From Cyclobacterium sp. (lineage in GTDB: Bacteria > Bacteroidota > Bacteroidia > Cytophagales > Cyclobacteriaceae): a stretch of DNA of 64,000 bases. Numbering within the stretch: position 1 is the first letter of the stretch; every line of letters starts with the position of its first letter. The stretch is taken from contig NZ_JABURL010000107.1 of assembly GCF_014762705.1 (NCBI RefSeq), forward strand, positions 99,456 to 163,455. The letters are read 5' to 3'. The position numbers and the translations under genes were made by a program. The notes under the pieces were generated by a model that made no database searches, was not told the origin of the DNA, and saw nothing but the letters and a program-made list of their open reading frames with translations. Shown in pieces: positions 25,249 through 34,158 of this stretch.

Positions 25249-26754
25249 ATGAAAAAAATACATATCATACTAGCGTTTTTGGGAATCATGCTGTCAAGCT
25301 GCGAAGAGTTCTTGACTATTACCCCGGAAACTGCATTGAGTTCGGCTACCTTCTACAGGACAGAGTCCGACTTTGAACAAGCGGTAAATGCAGCTTATGC
25401 GCCAATGAGAACCATTGCAGATGACCGGTCGTGGTTATTGTGTGAAATGCGTTCGGACAATACGATTTATGCCCGAAATATTAACTTTGGTGCTACCGAG
25501 CAGCAGGAAGACCTGTCGGATCATGCCTTGCCAGAAGCGCAGGGAATCACTTCCAATACACACGTGTTGAACCAGTACCGGCAGGATTACCTGATCATCG
25601 CCAGGGCAAACCAGATTCTGGATCTGATTGACGATGTGGAGTTCAATCAGGCATCTAAGGACAACCTGAAGGGACAGGCACTATTCCTGCGCGGATACGC
25701 CTATTACGAATTGGCCCGTTACTTTGGAAGCGTGCCCTTGCACCTTACTCCTGTGACCAGCCGGGAAGAAGCTGCATTGCCATTAACTCCCGAAGCCGAG
25801 ATTTATACGCATTTGATCGGTGACATTCAGTCTGCCATCAATTTGTTGCCTGTACGTTCTCAGCAAGGGGTAGGCAGAGCCTCCAAGGGCGCTGCCCAGA
25901 TGTTGCTTGCCGATGTGTTTATCACCCAGAAGCGTTGGGCAGAAGCAGAAACTTTGTTGAAGGCTATTGTGAGCAGTGGAGAATACGAATTGATCGAAAA
26001 TTATGAAGATGTTTTTTCCGAAAGTGTAGGCAATAAAAACAATGCAGAGTCAATTTTCGAGGTACAATATTTGGAAGGCCCGGAAGGTTTGAACAGCAAC
26101 TTTTTGTATGCTTTTATGCCCCGACCTATTTCTCCTGATGAATTGCAGCCCATCACGGGGACTTCTAACCCACAACCTTTGGATGGTGAAGGAAACAACA
26201 TTCCTACTCCGGATATTATCGCTGCCTATGAAGAAGGGGATTTGAGAGAGGATGCTTCCATAGCTTACGTGGAAATTGCAGGTAGTGACCGGGAAGACAA
26301 GGTGTATCCATATATTAAAAAATATGCCAAGCACCATGACCTGCATGGCAACCATGGAATAAACTGGCCGATTTACCGCTACGCAGAGACATTGCTTTTC
26401 CTTGCGGAAGCGCTTAATGAGCAGGGCAAAACCGAAGAAGCTGCCGGCTACCTGAACGATGTGAGGGCCCGGGCTGGACTGGAAGATACCAATGCCTCCG
26501 GTCAGGCGGATATGAGAGAAGCCATCTTTAAAGAAAGAAGGGTGGAACTGGCCTTTGAAAACAAAAGGTGGTTTGACATCACCCGTGCAGACAGGGTACA
26601 GGAAATCATCGGAGATTTCGGACAAAGGGCTTTAGCCAATCCACAGGACTATTATTATCCTGAAGGAGCAACTTTCCGTTCCAATGCCTTTACCAATATT
26701 ACCAAATATTATGCCTTGCCGGCTGCAGAAGCGGAGATCACTCCTCATTTCTGA
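25249..26754 (+). CDS. SusD/RagB-type nutrient-binding lipoprotein (2)
   Basis: Partner of the second SusC, 501 residues. The lipobox is GIMLSSC with the lipid-carrying Cys18. Family blocks seen are ALSSATFYRTESDFEQAVNA near the N-terminus, GQALFLRGYAYYELARYFGS in the centre, and VRARAGLEDTN with RRVELAFENKRWFDITRADR near the C-terminus. The same domain plan as the first SusD is kept but the sequences differ over most of their length. It is followed by a good terminator, so the two SusC/SusD pairs form a unit separate from the enzyme genes downstream. Confidence 0.95.
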   Translation: MKKIHIILAFLGIMLSSCEEFLTITPETALSSATFYRTESDFEQAVNAAYAPMRTIADDRSWLLCEMRSDNTIYARNINFGATEQQEDLSDHALPEAQGITSNTHVLNQYRQDYLIIARANQILDLIDDVEFNQASKDNLKGQALFLRGYAYYELARYFGSVPLHLTPVTSREEAALPLTPEAEIYTHLIGDIQSAINLLPVRSQQGVGRASKGAAQMLLADVFITQKRWAEAETLLKAIVSSGEYELIENYEDVFSESVGNKNNAESIFEVQYLEGPEGLNSNFLYAFMPRPISPDELQPITGTSNPQPLDGEGNNIPTPDIIAAYEEGDLREDASIAYVEIAGSDREDKVYPYIKKYAKHHDLHGNHGINWPIYRYAETLLFLAEALNEQGKTEEAAGYLNDVRARAGLEDTNASGQADMREAIFKERRVELAFENKRWFDITRADRVQEIIGDFGQRALANPQDYYYPEGATFRSNAFTNITKYYALPAAEAEITPHF

Positions 26755-26800
26755 TCCAATAGGTAGCATGAAAATAGCGGTATAACCCAGCCTTTAACAT

Positions 26801-26835
26801 ACAGCGGAGAGCATACTGGCTTTCCGCTGTTTTTG
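26801..26835 (+). terminator. terminator after second susD
   Basis: Stem acagcgga (26801-26808) / tccgctgt (26823-26830) followed by ttttt. It lies 47 bases after the SusD stop and before the cytochrome-type lipoprotein gene. Confidence 0.85.
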
Positions 26836-26958
26836 GTTAATTGTGACCAAAGGTGTAATTTTCCTATTACTGGCTTTAATTAACGAGGTAATTGGGTTAA
26901 TTTTAAGCAGGTTTCTTTACATCTAATAAATAAAGAATAGCCAATTAATGACAAACAT

Positions 26959-29619
26959 ATGTATTATAAAAATTCAATGAAAAACTGGCTGATGGCCGTG
27001 CTTGTCCTGGTAATCGCAGGAGCATGCGGTGATGGGGGCAGTAAGGAGAAAAAGGATCTGCATCCCAAAGTAGCCAAGTTAAAATTACCCTCCGGTTTTG
27101 AGGCAGAACACCTTTACAGCCCGGGAGACCATGAACAAGGTTCCTGGGTGGGTATGACGTTCGATGACAAGGACAGGCTGTTGACTGTGGACCAATATGG
27201 TGCCATCTACCGGCTTGAGGTTCCTGCTATAGGCTCGGATTCACTGACTCCGAAGGTGGAAAAACTCATTATCGGAGAGAATGGTGATGGCAAAATTGGA
27301 ATGGGCTACGCGCAAGGTTTACTTTATGCCTTTAATAGCCTATATGTGATGGTGAATAACCGGGCAAATGAAGAATTTGACAAAGAAACGGGTCTTTACC
27401 GCTTGCAGGATACCAATGGTGACGATCAATTTGATAAAATCACCACCATTAAGGAATTTACAGGAAGTCCGGGAGAACATGGGCCCCATAGCATGGTGGT
27501 CTCCCCCGATGGTCAATCAATTTATATCGTTGTAGGAAATCACATTGATGTACCTGAAATGGATCATTACCGGATTCCAAGGGTTTGGGCAGATGACAAC
27601 CTGATCCCTGAAATCAAAGACCCCCGTGGCCATGCCAATAACAGAGGCGCACCGGGAGGCTGGGTAGCCAAAATTGATCCCGAAGGAAAAGAATGGGAAT
27701 TGATCAGTGTAGGCTATAGAAATCCATTTGATATTGCTTTCAATGAAGTAGGAGATCTTTTCACCTACGATTCGGACATGGAATGGGATTTTGGAATGCC
27801 CTGGTACCGTCCTACCCGGATCAATCATGTAACAAGCGGAAGTGAATATGGATGGAGAACAGGAAACAAAAAATGGTCCCCAGACTACACCGATAACCTT
27901 CCTGCTATTCTGAATATTGGTCAGGGCTCACCTACCAATGTGTTTTACGGTACCAATGCAAAATTTCCGGCAGACTATAGAAATGCATTGTATGCATTTG
28001 ACTGGAGTTTTGGCATCATGTATAAAATTAATTTGGAGCCCGATGGTGGATCCTATAAAGCTACCGGGGAAGAGTTCATTTCCGGATCTCCGCTTCCGTT
28101 AACTGACGGAGTCATTGGTCCCGATGGGGCATTGTATTTCATGACGGGGGGAAGAAGATTGGAATCTGATCTGTACCGTGTACATTATACCGGAGATTTA
28201 AGTGGTGATGGTAACGGTGGATTAAGTGAAGCTGATTTACCGGAAGAACATCAAATCCGAAGAAGTCTGGAAGCGTATCACGTTGGTCCCAATCCTGAGG
28301 CCATAGATTTTGCCTGGCCTTATTTAAAGCATGAAGACAGATTTGTTCAGTATGCTGCCAGAATTGCCGTAGAGCACCAGCCCATTTCCGAATGGCAAAA
28401 CAAAGCCTTGAGTGAAAGCGACCCAAGGACCCTGACCCAAGCCATGATTGCAATGGCAAGGCATGGCAGTGCCTCCCAAAGAAATGCGATGCTTCAGGCC
28501 CTGATGGGAATCGATTATGCTTCCCTGAGTGAGGAAGATCAAATGAACTTGTCCAGAGCGATCGAAGTAGTGATATACCGCCACGGCAATCCAACCGGTG
28601 CCGTAAGAGATCAGTTGATCAGCTACCTGGATGAAAATTTCCCTGCCGGAAGCAATCGCCTGAACAGGGTACTTGGGAAGGTATTGGTGGAATTGGAGGC
28701 TCCTTCAGCTGTGCCGCAGTTACTAAGCCTGCTTGAAAGTGCAGAGGACGATCCGAATTTCCAGAAAACGCTAACGGCTTCTTCTGATTTGATCATGAGA
28801 AACCCTCAGTATGGATTGGATATTGCCAACATGTTGGCTAACGTGCCTCCTGCACAGCAAACCTATTACGCTACCGTATTGGGAGGAGCAAAAGCCGGCT
28901 GGGATGAGGCATCCTACGAGAAATATTTCAACTGGACTCACAATGCTTTCCAATATAAGGGAGGAAGAAGTTACGTGGGCTTCATTGACCGGGCAAGAAA
29001 AATGGCACTGAGCACCGTTCCTCAAAGTGAATTTGACCGTTACGATGAGCTTTCCGGTGGCAAAATGCTTACCGGTTCAGGTAACGATATTGCCGCTTCG
29101 GAAGTACAGCCGGAAGGCCCCGGAAGGAGATGGACTGTGGAGGAAGCGGCACCAATGGTAGCTGACCTGAGCAACCGTGACCTGGAGAAGGGCAAGGCCA
29201 TGTATGGAGCAGCGCTTTGCAGTTCTTGTCATGCCATTGGAGGAGAAGGTGGAGCCGTAGGCCCCGACCTGACCCAGTTGGGTAACCGTTTTACTCCTAA
29301 GGACATTCTGGAAGCCACCCTTGATCCAAGTGCTGTCATTTCGGATCAATACGCAGCCATGGTTTTTGTTATGGGTGACAAATCCTCTGTAGTGGGCAGG
29401 CTGATCCGTGAAGATGACGATACCTATTATGTTTCGCAAAATCCTTTTGCTCCTGAAGTGATCAAAGAAGTTCCTAAAGATCAGGTGACCAGTATCAAGG
29501 AGTCCGAAGTGTCTGTAATGATGCCGGGTTTGGTAAATCGGTTAAACGAAGAAGAATTGAAAGATTTGATGGCTTATTTGGTGTCGGGAGGAGATCCGAA
29601 CCATGAAGTTTACCAATAA
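26959..29619 (+). CDS. beta-propeller dehydrogenase-like lipoprotein with cytochrome c domain
   Basis: An 886-residue exported lipoprotein. The signal peptide ends with lipobox AGAC (Cys23). Residues from about 35 to 420 resemble the PVC-type membrane-bound dehydrogenase or glucose/sorbosone-dehydrogenase beta-propeller (FDDKDRLLTVDQYGAIYRLE, SPDGQSIYIVVGN). A helical HEAT-like part (about 440-700) follows, then a cytochrome c domain with heme motif CSSCH at 754-758, VGPDLTQLGNRF, and a distal Met that should be one of those near the C-terminus. Such proteins are thought to oxidise sugars or alcohols in the periplasm and pass electrons to the respiratory chain; the substrate is unknown. ATG 26959 is used, though ATG 26977 would give a shorter signal. 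It follows the SusCD pairs and leads into the DUF1080 gene. Confidence 0.88.
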   Translation: MYYKNSMKNWLMAVLVLVIAGACGDGGSKEKKDLHPKVAKLKLPSGFEAEHLYSPGDHEQGSWVGMTFDDKDRLLTVDQYGAIYRLEVPAIGSDSLTPKVEKLIIGENGDGKIGMGYAQGLLYAFNSLYVMVNNRANEEFDKETGLYRLQDTNGDDQFDKITTIKEFTGSPGEHGPHSMVVSPDGQSIYIVVGNHIDVPEMDHYRIPRVWADDNLIPEIKDPRGHANNRGAPGGWVAKIDPEGKEWELISVGYRNPFDIAFNEVGDLFTYDSDMEWDFGMPWYRPTRINHVTSGSEYGWRTGNKKWSPDYTDNLPAILNIGQGSPTNVFYGTNAKFPADYRNALYAFDWSFGIMYKINLEPDGGSYKATGEEFISGSPLPLTDGVIGPDGALYFMTGGRRLESDLYRVHYTGDLSGDGNGGLSEADLPEEHQIRRSLEAYHVGPNPEAIDFAWPYLKHEDRFVQYAARIAVEHQPISEWQNKALSESDPRTLTQAMIAMARHGSASQRNAMLQALMGIDYASLSEEDQMNLSRAIEVVIYRHGNPTGAVRDQLISYLDENFPAGSNRLNRVLGKVLVELEAPSAVPQLLSLLESAEDDPNFQKTLTASSDLIMRNPQYGLDIANMLANVPPAQQTYYATVLGGAKAGWDEASYEKYFNWTHNAFQYKGGRSYVGFIDRARKMALSTVPQSEFDRYDELSGGKMLTGSGNDIAASEVQPEGPGRRWTVEEAAPMVADLSNRDLEKGKAMYGAALCSSCHAIGGEGGAVGPDLTQLGNRFTPKDILEATLDPSAVISDQYAAMVFVMGDKSSVVGRLIREDDDTYYVSQNPFAPEVIKEVPKDQVTSIKESEVSVMMPGLVNRLNEEELKDLMAYLVSGGDPNHEVYQ

Positions 29620-29643
29620 AGTTTTCACAATAACTTAGTATTT

Positions 29644-29670
29644 CAGGCCAGACAGTATATGTTTGGCCTG
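29644..29670. repeat. hairpin between cytochrome and DUF1080 genes
   Basis: caggcca (29644-29650) pairs with tggcctg (29664-29670) over a 13-base loop, 28 bases before the chosen DUF1080 start. There is no T run, so it is not a standard terminator; it could protect or tune the upstream message. Confidence 0.4.
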
Positions 29671-29697
29671 AAAAATTTAAACCAAACCAGTACTAAA

Positions 29698-30495
29698 ATG
29701 AAGCAATTTTCTCAAATAACCTTTATGGCTGTTATCTCCACACTGGTCTTTGCCTGTGGATCTGGCCAACAAAACGATTCTGAAACTGATAGCGTTGCAG
29801 AGGCTGTGCAGGCTCAGGATGACAATGACGGATTTGTACAGATTTTTGACGGAAGTACCTTGAACGGTTGGGATGGAGATCCTACCTATTGGCGGGTTGA
29901 AGATGGCGCACTGATAGGTGAAATTACCGAAGAGACGACTCTGGACAGGAATCATTTCATCATCTGGCAGGGTGGACAGCCGGCTGATTTTGAGTTCAAG
30001 GCCGAATTCAAAATAACAGAAGCCGGCAACTCCGGTGTGAATTACCGCAGCGATCTGGTGGAGGGCCTTGATCATGCCTTGAAAGGATATCAGGCGGATA
30101 TTGACGGCAAGAACAATTATACCGGTCAGAATTATGAAGAAAGAAAAAGAACTACCCTGGCCTATATCGGACAAAAAACGAAAATCAATCCACAGGAAAA
30201 AGAAGGTGACCTGAGAGCCAATGTGGAGAGAAATGCCTGGCTGGGTTTGGAGGTAACAGAAGAACTGGGCGATCGTGAAGAGATGAGAAAGGTGGTCAAG
30301 TCCAATGACTGGAATGAAATCCACATTATCGCTAAGGGGAACAGGTTGCAGCATTTTATCAACGGCACCCTCATGAGTGATGTGACGGATGAAGATCCGG
30401 CCAACCGGACCATGAAGGGATACCTGGGCATGCAGGTGCATGTAGGGCCACCCATGCAAGTTGAATACCGGAATATCTTCCTGAAGGAGCTTTGA
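29698..30495 (+). CDS. DUF1080 lipoprotein (3-keto-disaccharide hydrolase family)
   Basis: Exported lipoprotein of 265 residues, lipobox LVFAC with Cys20. After a short acidic linker comes a single DUF1080 domain with a concanavalin-like jelly-roll fold: GFVQIFDGSTLNGWDGDP, ADFEFKAEFKITEAGNSGVN, and at the end MKGYLGMQVHVGPPMQVEYR. The family contains 3-keto-disaccharide hydrolases, which cleave glycosidic bonds of 3-oxidised sugars; whether this member is active is not shown by sequence. ATG 29698 is chosen because it gives a clear lipoprotein signal; the in-frame ATG at 29659 would add 13 residues. Its place between a periplasmic dehydrogenase-like protein and intracellular sugar enzymes supports a role in oxidised-sugar breakdown. 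Confidence 0.9.
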   Translation: MKQFSQITFMAVISTLVFACGSGQQNDSETDSVAEAVQAQDDNDGFVQIFDGSTLNGWDGDPTYWRVEDGALIGEITEETTLDRNHFIIWQGGQPADFEFKAEFKITEAGNSGVNYRSDLVEGLDHALKGYQADIDGKNNYTGQNYEERKRTTLAYIGQKTKINPQEKEGDLRANVERNAWLGLEVTEELGDREEMRKVVKSNDWNEIHIIAKGNRLQHFINGTLMSDVTDEDPANRTMKGYLGMQVHVGPPMQVEYRNIFLKEL

Positions 30496-30599
30496 AGACA
30501 GGCTGTTGCAATGCTGTACATTTTTTCGGGAGCAAACCCGAAAGAACAGGATAGTTGGCAGCGTTGGAATTGTTAAATTGTATCGATTAAAAATAGTTT

Positions 30600-31664
30600 A
30601 TGCGTGCAGGTAAGCAACCATGGGAAGGAAAAGTAGGCAATTTCCAGCAAATTGGGGGAATTGAGACGGCTGTTTTGGACAACGGTTCGGGCAAAGGTGT
30701 TCGCATAGCCTGGATTGATACCGGAGCCGGTCTTCGGTACAAACTTGTGCTTGACCGGGCCATGGATATTTCCGCTGCCTCTTTTGGGTCTCATGGCTTG
30801 TCCTGGATCAGCCAGGTGGGTATCACTCCTCCTTCCCCATTCACTGCTGAGGGACTGGATTGGTTAAGTACCTTTGGAGGTGGTCTGCTCACGACTTGTG
30901 GACTAAGTCACGTAGGTGGTCCTGAAGCCGATAAAAATGGTAAAAGGGGCCTTCACGGTAAGGTTTCCAATCAACCGGCTGAAATCGTAGCCATCAAGCA
31001 ACCAGATTTGTGGACAGGTGATTTGGACATGCACATATCAGGGATCATCCGGGAAAGCAGCGTTTTTGGGCCGCATTTGGTTTTGAAAAGGACCATCTCA
31101 GGAACCCTGGGCAAACCCTTTTTGAAAATAACAGATGAGGTCACCAATACCTCTAATGTTGCATCCCCACACATGTTGCTGTATCATGTCAATTTTGGAT
31201 GGCCACTGGTCGATGAGGGCAGTCGTATTGTTTGGAAAGGCAAATGGACGTCCAGAGACAGGGACCCCAAAAATAGGATATTTAATCCGGAAAATGATTT
31301 TAAGGGCTGTCCTGCCCCCTTAAAAGATCATGCAGGGTTTGGAGAGGATGTGGCCTTTATTGAGCCTGAAGCTGACGTGGATGGGCTGTGCAGGGCTGGC
31401 ATCTATAATCCGGCATTGGGTTTTGCCCTACGCATGGGTTTTGATAAAAAACAACTGCCCTGGTTGATCAATTGGCAGCACTGGGGAGAAAACGAATACG
31501 TGACTGCCCTGGAACCTGGAACCAACCCGCCCATTGGTCAGGCAAAAGCAAGGGAAGAAGGTACATTGATTATGCTCAAACCCGGAGAAAGGCGGCAATA
31601 CGAGCTGATTTTTGATATTTTAACCGAGCAGGAAGATATTGCATCATTTGTAAATAATAATTAA
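30600..31664 (+). CDS. DUF4432 family protein (aldose epimerase-like fold)
   Basis: Cytosolic protein of 354 residues with no signal peptide. It belongs to DUF4432, a family with the galactose-mutarotase-like supersandwich: KLVLDRAMDISAASFGSHG, STFGGGLLTTCGLSHVGGP, HGKVSNQPAEIV, SPHMLLYHVNFGWPLVDEGS, and GTNPPIGQAKAREEG. Relatives sit in operons for unusual sugars and are presumed to act on sugar anomers or isomers. The exact reaction is not known to me. It starts 104 bases after the DUF1080 gene and is 34 bases before the cupin gene, with no terminator between, so it likely belongs to the same unit as the following three genes. Confidence 0.85.
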   Translation: MRAGKQPWEGKVGNFQQIGGIETAVLDNGSGKGVRIAWIDTGAGLRYKLVLDRAMDISAASFGSHGLSWISQVGITPPSPFTAEGLDWLSTFGGGLLTTCGLSHVGGPEADKNGKRGLHGKVSNQPAEIVAIKQPDLWTGDLDMHISGIIRESSVFGPHLVLKRTISGTLGKPFLKITDEVTNTSNVASPHMLLYHVNFGWPLVDEGSRIVWKGKWTSRDRDPKNRIFNPENDFKGCPAPLKDHAGFGEDVAFIEPEADVDGLCRAGIYNPALGFALRMGFDKKQLPWLINWQHWGENEYVTALEPGTNPPIGQAKAREEGTLIMLKPGERRQYELIFDILTEQEDIASFVNNN

Positions 31665-31698
31665 TTAGCATCAGTAACCATAAATCAAAATAGAACCT

Positions 31699-32904
31699 AT
31701 GAGTTTGGCAAAAAAAGCATTAGAAGAGGGAGAAGGCATATTGCGTTTGGCTCCTACCTGGGTGCCCCGGTCTTTTTGTGTTCCCGGAAGAAGGATAAAA
31801 TTACACCCGGATGATTATTATGTACTGGGAGGAGAAAGGGGAGGTATTGATGAACGTTGGTTTTCTTCCACCACTCCTGCTGAAAACGGCCCGCTTACCG
31901 GAGAGCATGAGGGCTTGAGTAAAGTAGTAGTAGGAGCAGCAGGAAAGGAAGAGCAACTCCTTTTGAAAGACGTCATTGATGAATTGAAAGCGGAAATAAT
32001 AGGAGACCGGCTTTGGAACGAATATAAAAGCTGGCCTATGTATTCCAAATTTTTTGACAATATGGGACCCTTACCCCATCACATCCATCACAATGATGAA
32101 CATGCTGCCAAAATAGGGATGAAAGGAAAGCCGGAGGCTTATTATTTTCCTCCCCAATTGAATAACCATGGTGGTGATTTCCCTTATACCTTTTTCGGTA
32201 TTGCCCCGGGTACCACCAAAGAGCAAATCAAGGAATGTCTGATGAATTTCACTAAAGGGGATAATAAAATAACCAGTTTTTCTCAGGCATTTAAGCTGGA
32301 TCCGGGCACTGGTTGGGATGTACCTCCAGGGATGTTACATGCTCCAGGCAGCATGTGTACCTATGAGCCACAAAAGGCTTCTGATGTCTTTGCCATGTAC
32401 CAATCTTTGGTAAATGAGGCCATTATTCCGGAAGAGTTGTTGTGGAAAGGGACTCCGAAAGATAGAATTGGCGATTATGACCAGCTGATGGAAGTTATTG
32501 ACTGGGACCTCAATGTAGACCCAAACATCCTGGAGACCCGGTTCATGGCCCCTGTTCCCGTAAAAGAGACTTCTGCCATGGAGGCAGAAGGTTTTGTAGA
32601 GAATTGGATTTGCTACCGTTCAGATGCTTTTAGTGCCAAAGAGCTGACTGTGATGCCGGGGCAGACTGTGACAATAAAAGACAATGCAGCATATGGCATG
32701 ATCATGATGCAGGGCCATGGCACCATGGGCGTCTGGGATGTGGAGACCCCCGCCCTGATCCGCTATGGTCAATTGACCCATGACGAGTATTTTGTAACCG
32801 AAAAGGCAGCCAGGGAAGGAGTGAAAATCAGCAACCATTCCAAAACTGACCCGATCGTGATGCTCAAGCATTTTGGGCCGGGTAATCCTGATCTTAAACT
32901 ATAA
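31699..32904 (+). CDS. cupin, mannose-6-phosphate isomerase-like
   Basis: Cytosolic protein of 401 residues resembling type I phosphomannose isomerases in layout, with a jelly-roll metal site in PHHIHHNDEHAAK (residues about 126-138) and a further cupin strand near GWDVPPGMLHAPGS. The N-terminus LRLAPTWVPRSFCVPGRRIK is typical of a group found in sugar operons of Bacteroidota and Planctomycetes. It probably isomerises or epimerises a sugar or keto-sugar, but the sequence does not identify the substrate, and it differs enough from ManA that the name should not be transferred. Neighbours are the DUF4432 protein (34 bases upstream) and the TIM-barrel isomerase (173 bases downstream). Confidence 0.75.
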   Translation: MSLAKKALEEGEGILRLAPTWVPRSFCVPGRRIKLHPDDYYVLGGERGGIDERWFSSTTPAENGPLTGEHEGLSKVVVGAAGKEEQLLLKDVIDELKAEIIGDRLWNEYKSWPMYSKFFDNMGPLPHHIHHNDEHAAKIGMKGKPEAYYFPPQLNNHGGDFPYTFFGIAPGTTKEQIKECLMNFTKGDNKITSFSQAFKLDPGTGWDVPPGMLHAPGSMCTYEPQKASDVFAMYQSLVNEAIIPEELLWKGTPKDRIGDYDQLMEVIDWDLNVDPNILETRFMAPVPVKETSAMEAEGFVENWICYRSDAFSAKELTVMPGQTVTIKDNAAYGMIMMQGHGTMGVWDVETPALIRYGQLTHDEYFVTEKAAREGVKISNHSKTDPIVMLKHFGPGNPDLKL

Positions 32905-33077
32905 GTTTATCCTTAACAATAGGGTCAGAATCCTGTATTATACTGGGATTCTTTCAGTTATTTATTAAATTGAAAAGGATTTTTGGAGGAAGGCCTTCTG
33001 TTTTAGCTGGGCATTTTCTCTTTTTCAAAACTTAATTTTAATTTTAATTAATTATTCATAGTAAAAAATATAATATT

Positions 33078-34109
33078 ATGTCCCAAAATAATTTTCCAAA
33101 GTTACATAATGCCACCTGGCCTGGAATTGTAGGAAAAGGGCCCGATTCCGAACCCATCATTTCTTTTGATGAGATGCTGGAAAATACTGCAAAAGCAGAA
33201 GTAGACGGCGTGAAGTTTGACGGGGTGGACATAGGTCTTTTTGACCCTCACATCGATCTGGAAATGGACGATGAGGGAGTGAAAAAGCTTGTGGAGAAGG
33301 TGTCTTCCTATAACCTTGAAATAGGCTCAGTGGTGGCACCGATTTGGGGAGGCCCTATTCTGGGTTCCAAAGAAGACCGTGCCACCTATCTGGATTTACT
33401 CGAAAAATCCTGCAAGTTGGCTTCCAAGCTGAGGGAGGCAGGTATCAGACCCAACGGTATAGTCAGGGTGGATACTGCAAGTAGTCCTGAGCAATGGGCC
33501 AAAGATCCCAAAGGCAGTCAGAAAATCATCGTGGAGACTTTTAAAGAGGCCTGCAAGATTGCCGAGAATTACGGAGAAAAATTGGCAGCAGAAGGGGAAA
33601 TTTGCTGGGGAGGCATGCACAGCTGGAAAACCATGCTGGAAACCCTGGAATCTGTAGATAGCCCTTATCTGGGTTTTCAGGCCGATATGGCCCATACCTT
33701 GTTGTATACACTGGGCTATAATTACCCTGAGCACAGAATCCTTCCTGAGGGCTATGATTGGAAAGATAAATCTGTTTGGAAAGCAGCCTTGAAAGAGATG
33801 ACCGACGCCTTGCGTCCCTGGACCATTGATTTTCACGTGGCTCAAAATGATGCGACCGTATTTGGTTCCGGTTCGCACGATAAAACAGGCCGGCATTGCC
33901 TGGCCAATGACCCGAATGGAAAATTGGATATTGCTGAGGATGCGGGATATTGGCTGCGTGATGAGAAAGGAAATCTTACCAAGGCCTTCAATCACATCTG
34001 CTGGGACGGTTGTATGTTTCCAAATGCCGTGATGAGTAAGCAGGATACCTGGAATAATATTCTGGCTGCCCTGATTCAGGTTCGTGAAGCACATGGCTGG
34101 AAAGCCTAA
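33078..34109 (+). CDS. xylose-isomerase-like TIM-barrel sugar isomerase/epimerase
   Basis: Cytosolic AP-endonuclease-2/xylose-isomerase-like TIM barrel, 343 residues. Likely metal-binding positions occur in AAEGEICW (Glu), FQADMAHTLLYTLG (Asp, His) and DFHVAQNDATVFGSGSHDKT (His). The family holds keto-sugar epimerases, inositol-pathway isomerases and 3-keto-glycoside lyases. The partner Gfo/Idh/MocA oxidoreductase follows 49 bases later, a pairing that is common in pathways where a sugar is oxidised at carbon 3 and then rearranged or cleaved. An AT-rich gap of 173 bases upstream could carry a promoter, but I see no exact -7 box in it. Confidence 0.85.
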   Translation: MSQNNFPKLHNATWPGIVGKGPDSEPIISFDEMLENTAKAEVDGVKFDGVDIGLFDPHIDLEMDDEGVKKLVEKVSSYNLEIGSVVAPIWGGPILGSKEDRATYLDLLEKSCKLASKLREAGIRPNGIVRVDTASSPEQWAKDPKGSQKIIVETFKEACKIAENYGEKLAAEGEICWGGMHSWKTMLETLESVDSPYLGFQADMAHTLLYTLGYNYPEHRILPEGYDWKDKSVWKAALKEMTDALRPWTIDFHVAQNDATVFGSGSHDKTGRHCLANDPNGKLDIAEDAGYWLRDEKGNLTKAFNHICWDGCMFPNAVMSKQDTWNNILAALIQVREAHGWKA

Positions 34110-34158
34110 GTCTTTTATTTCGGAATGAATCTTTATTTTCCAACAAAAAAATTCAAAC

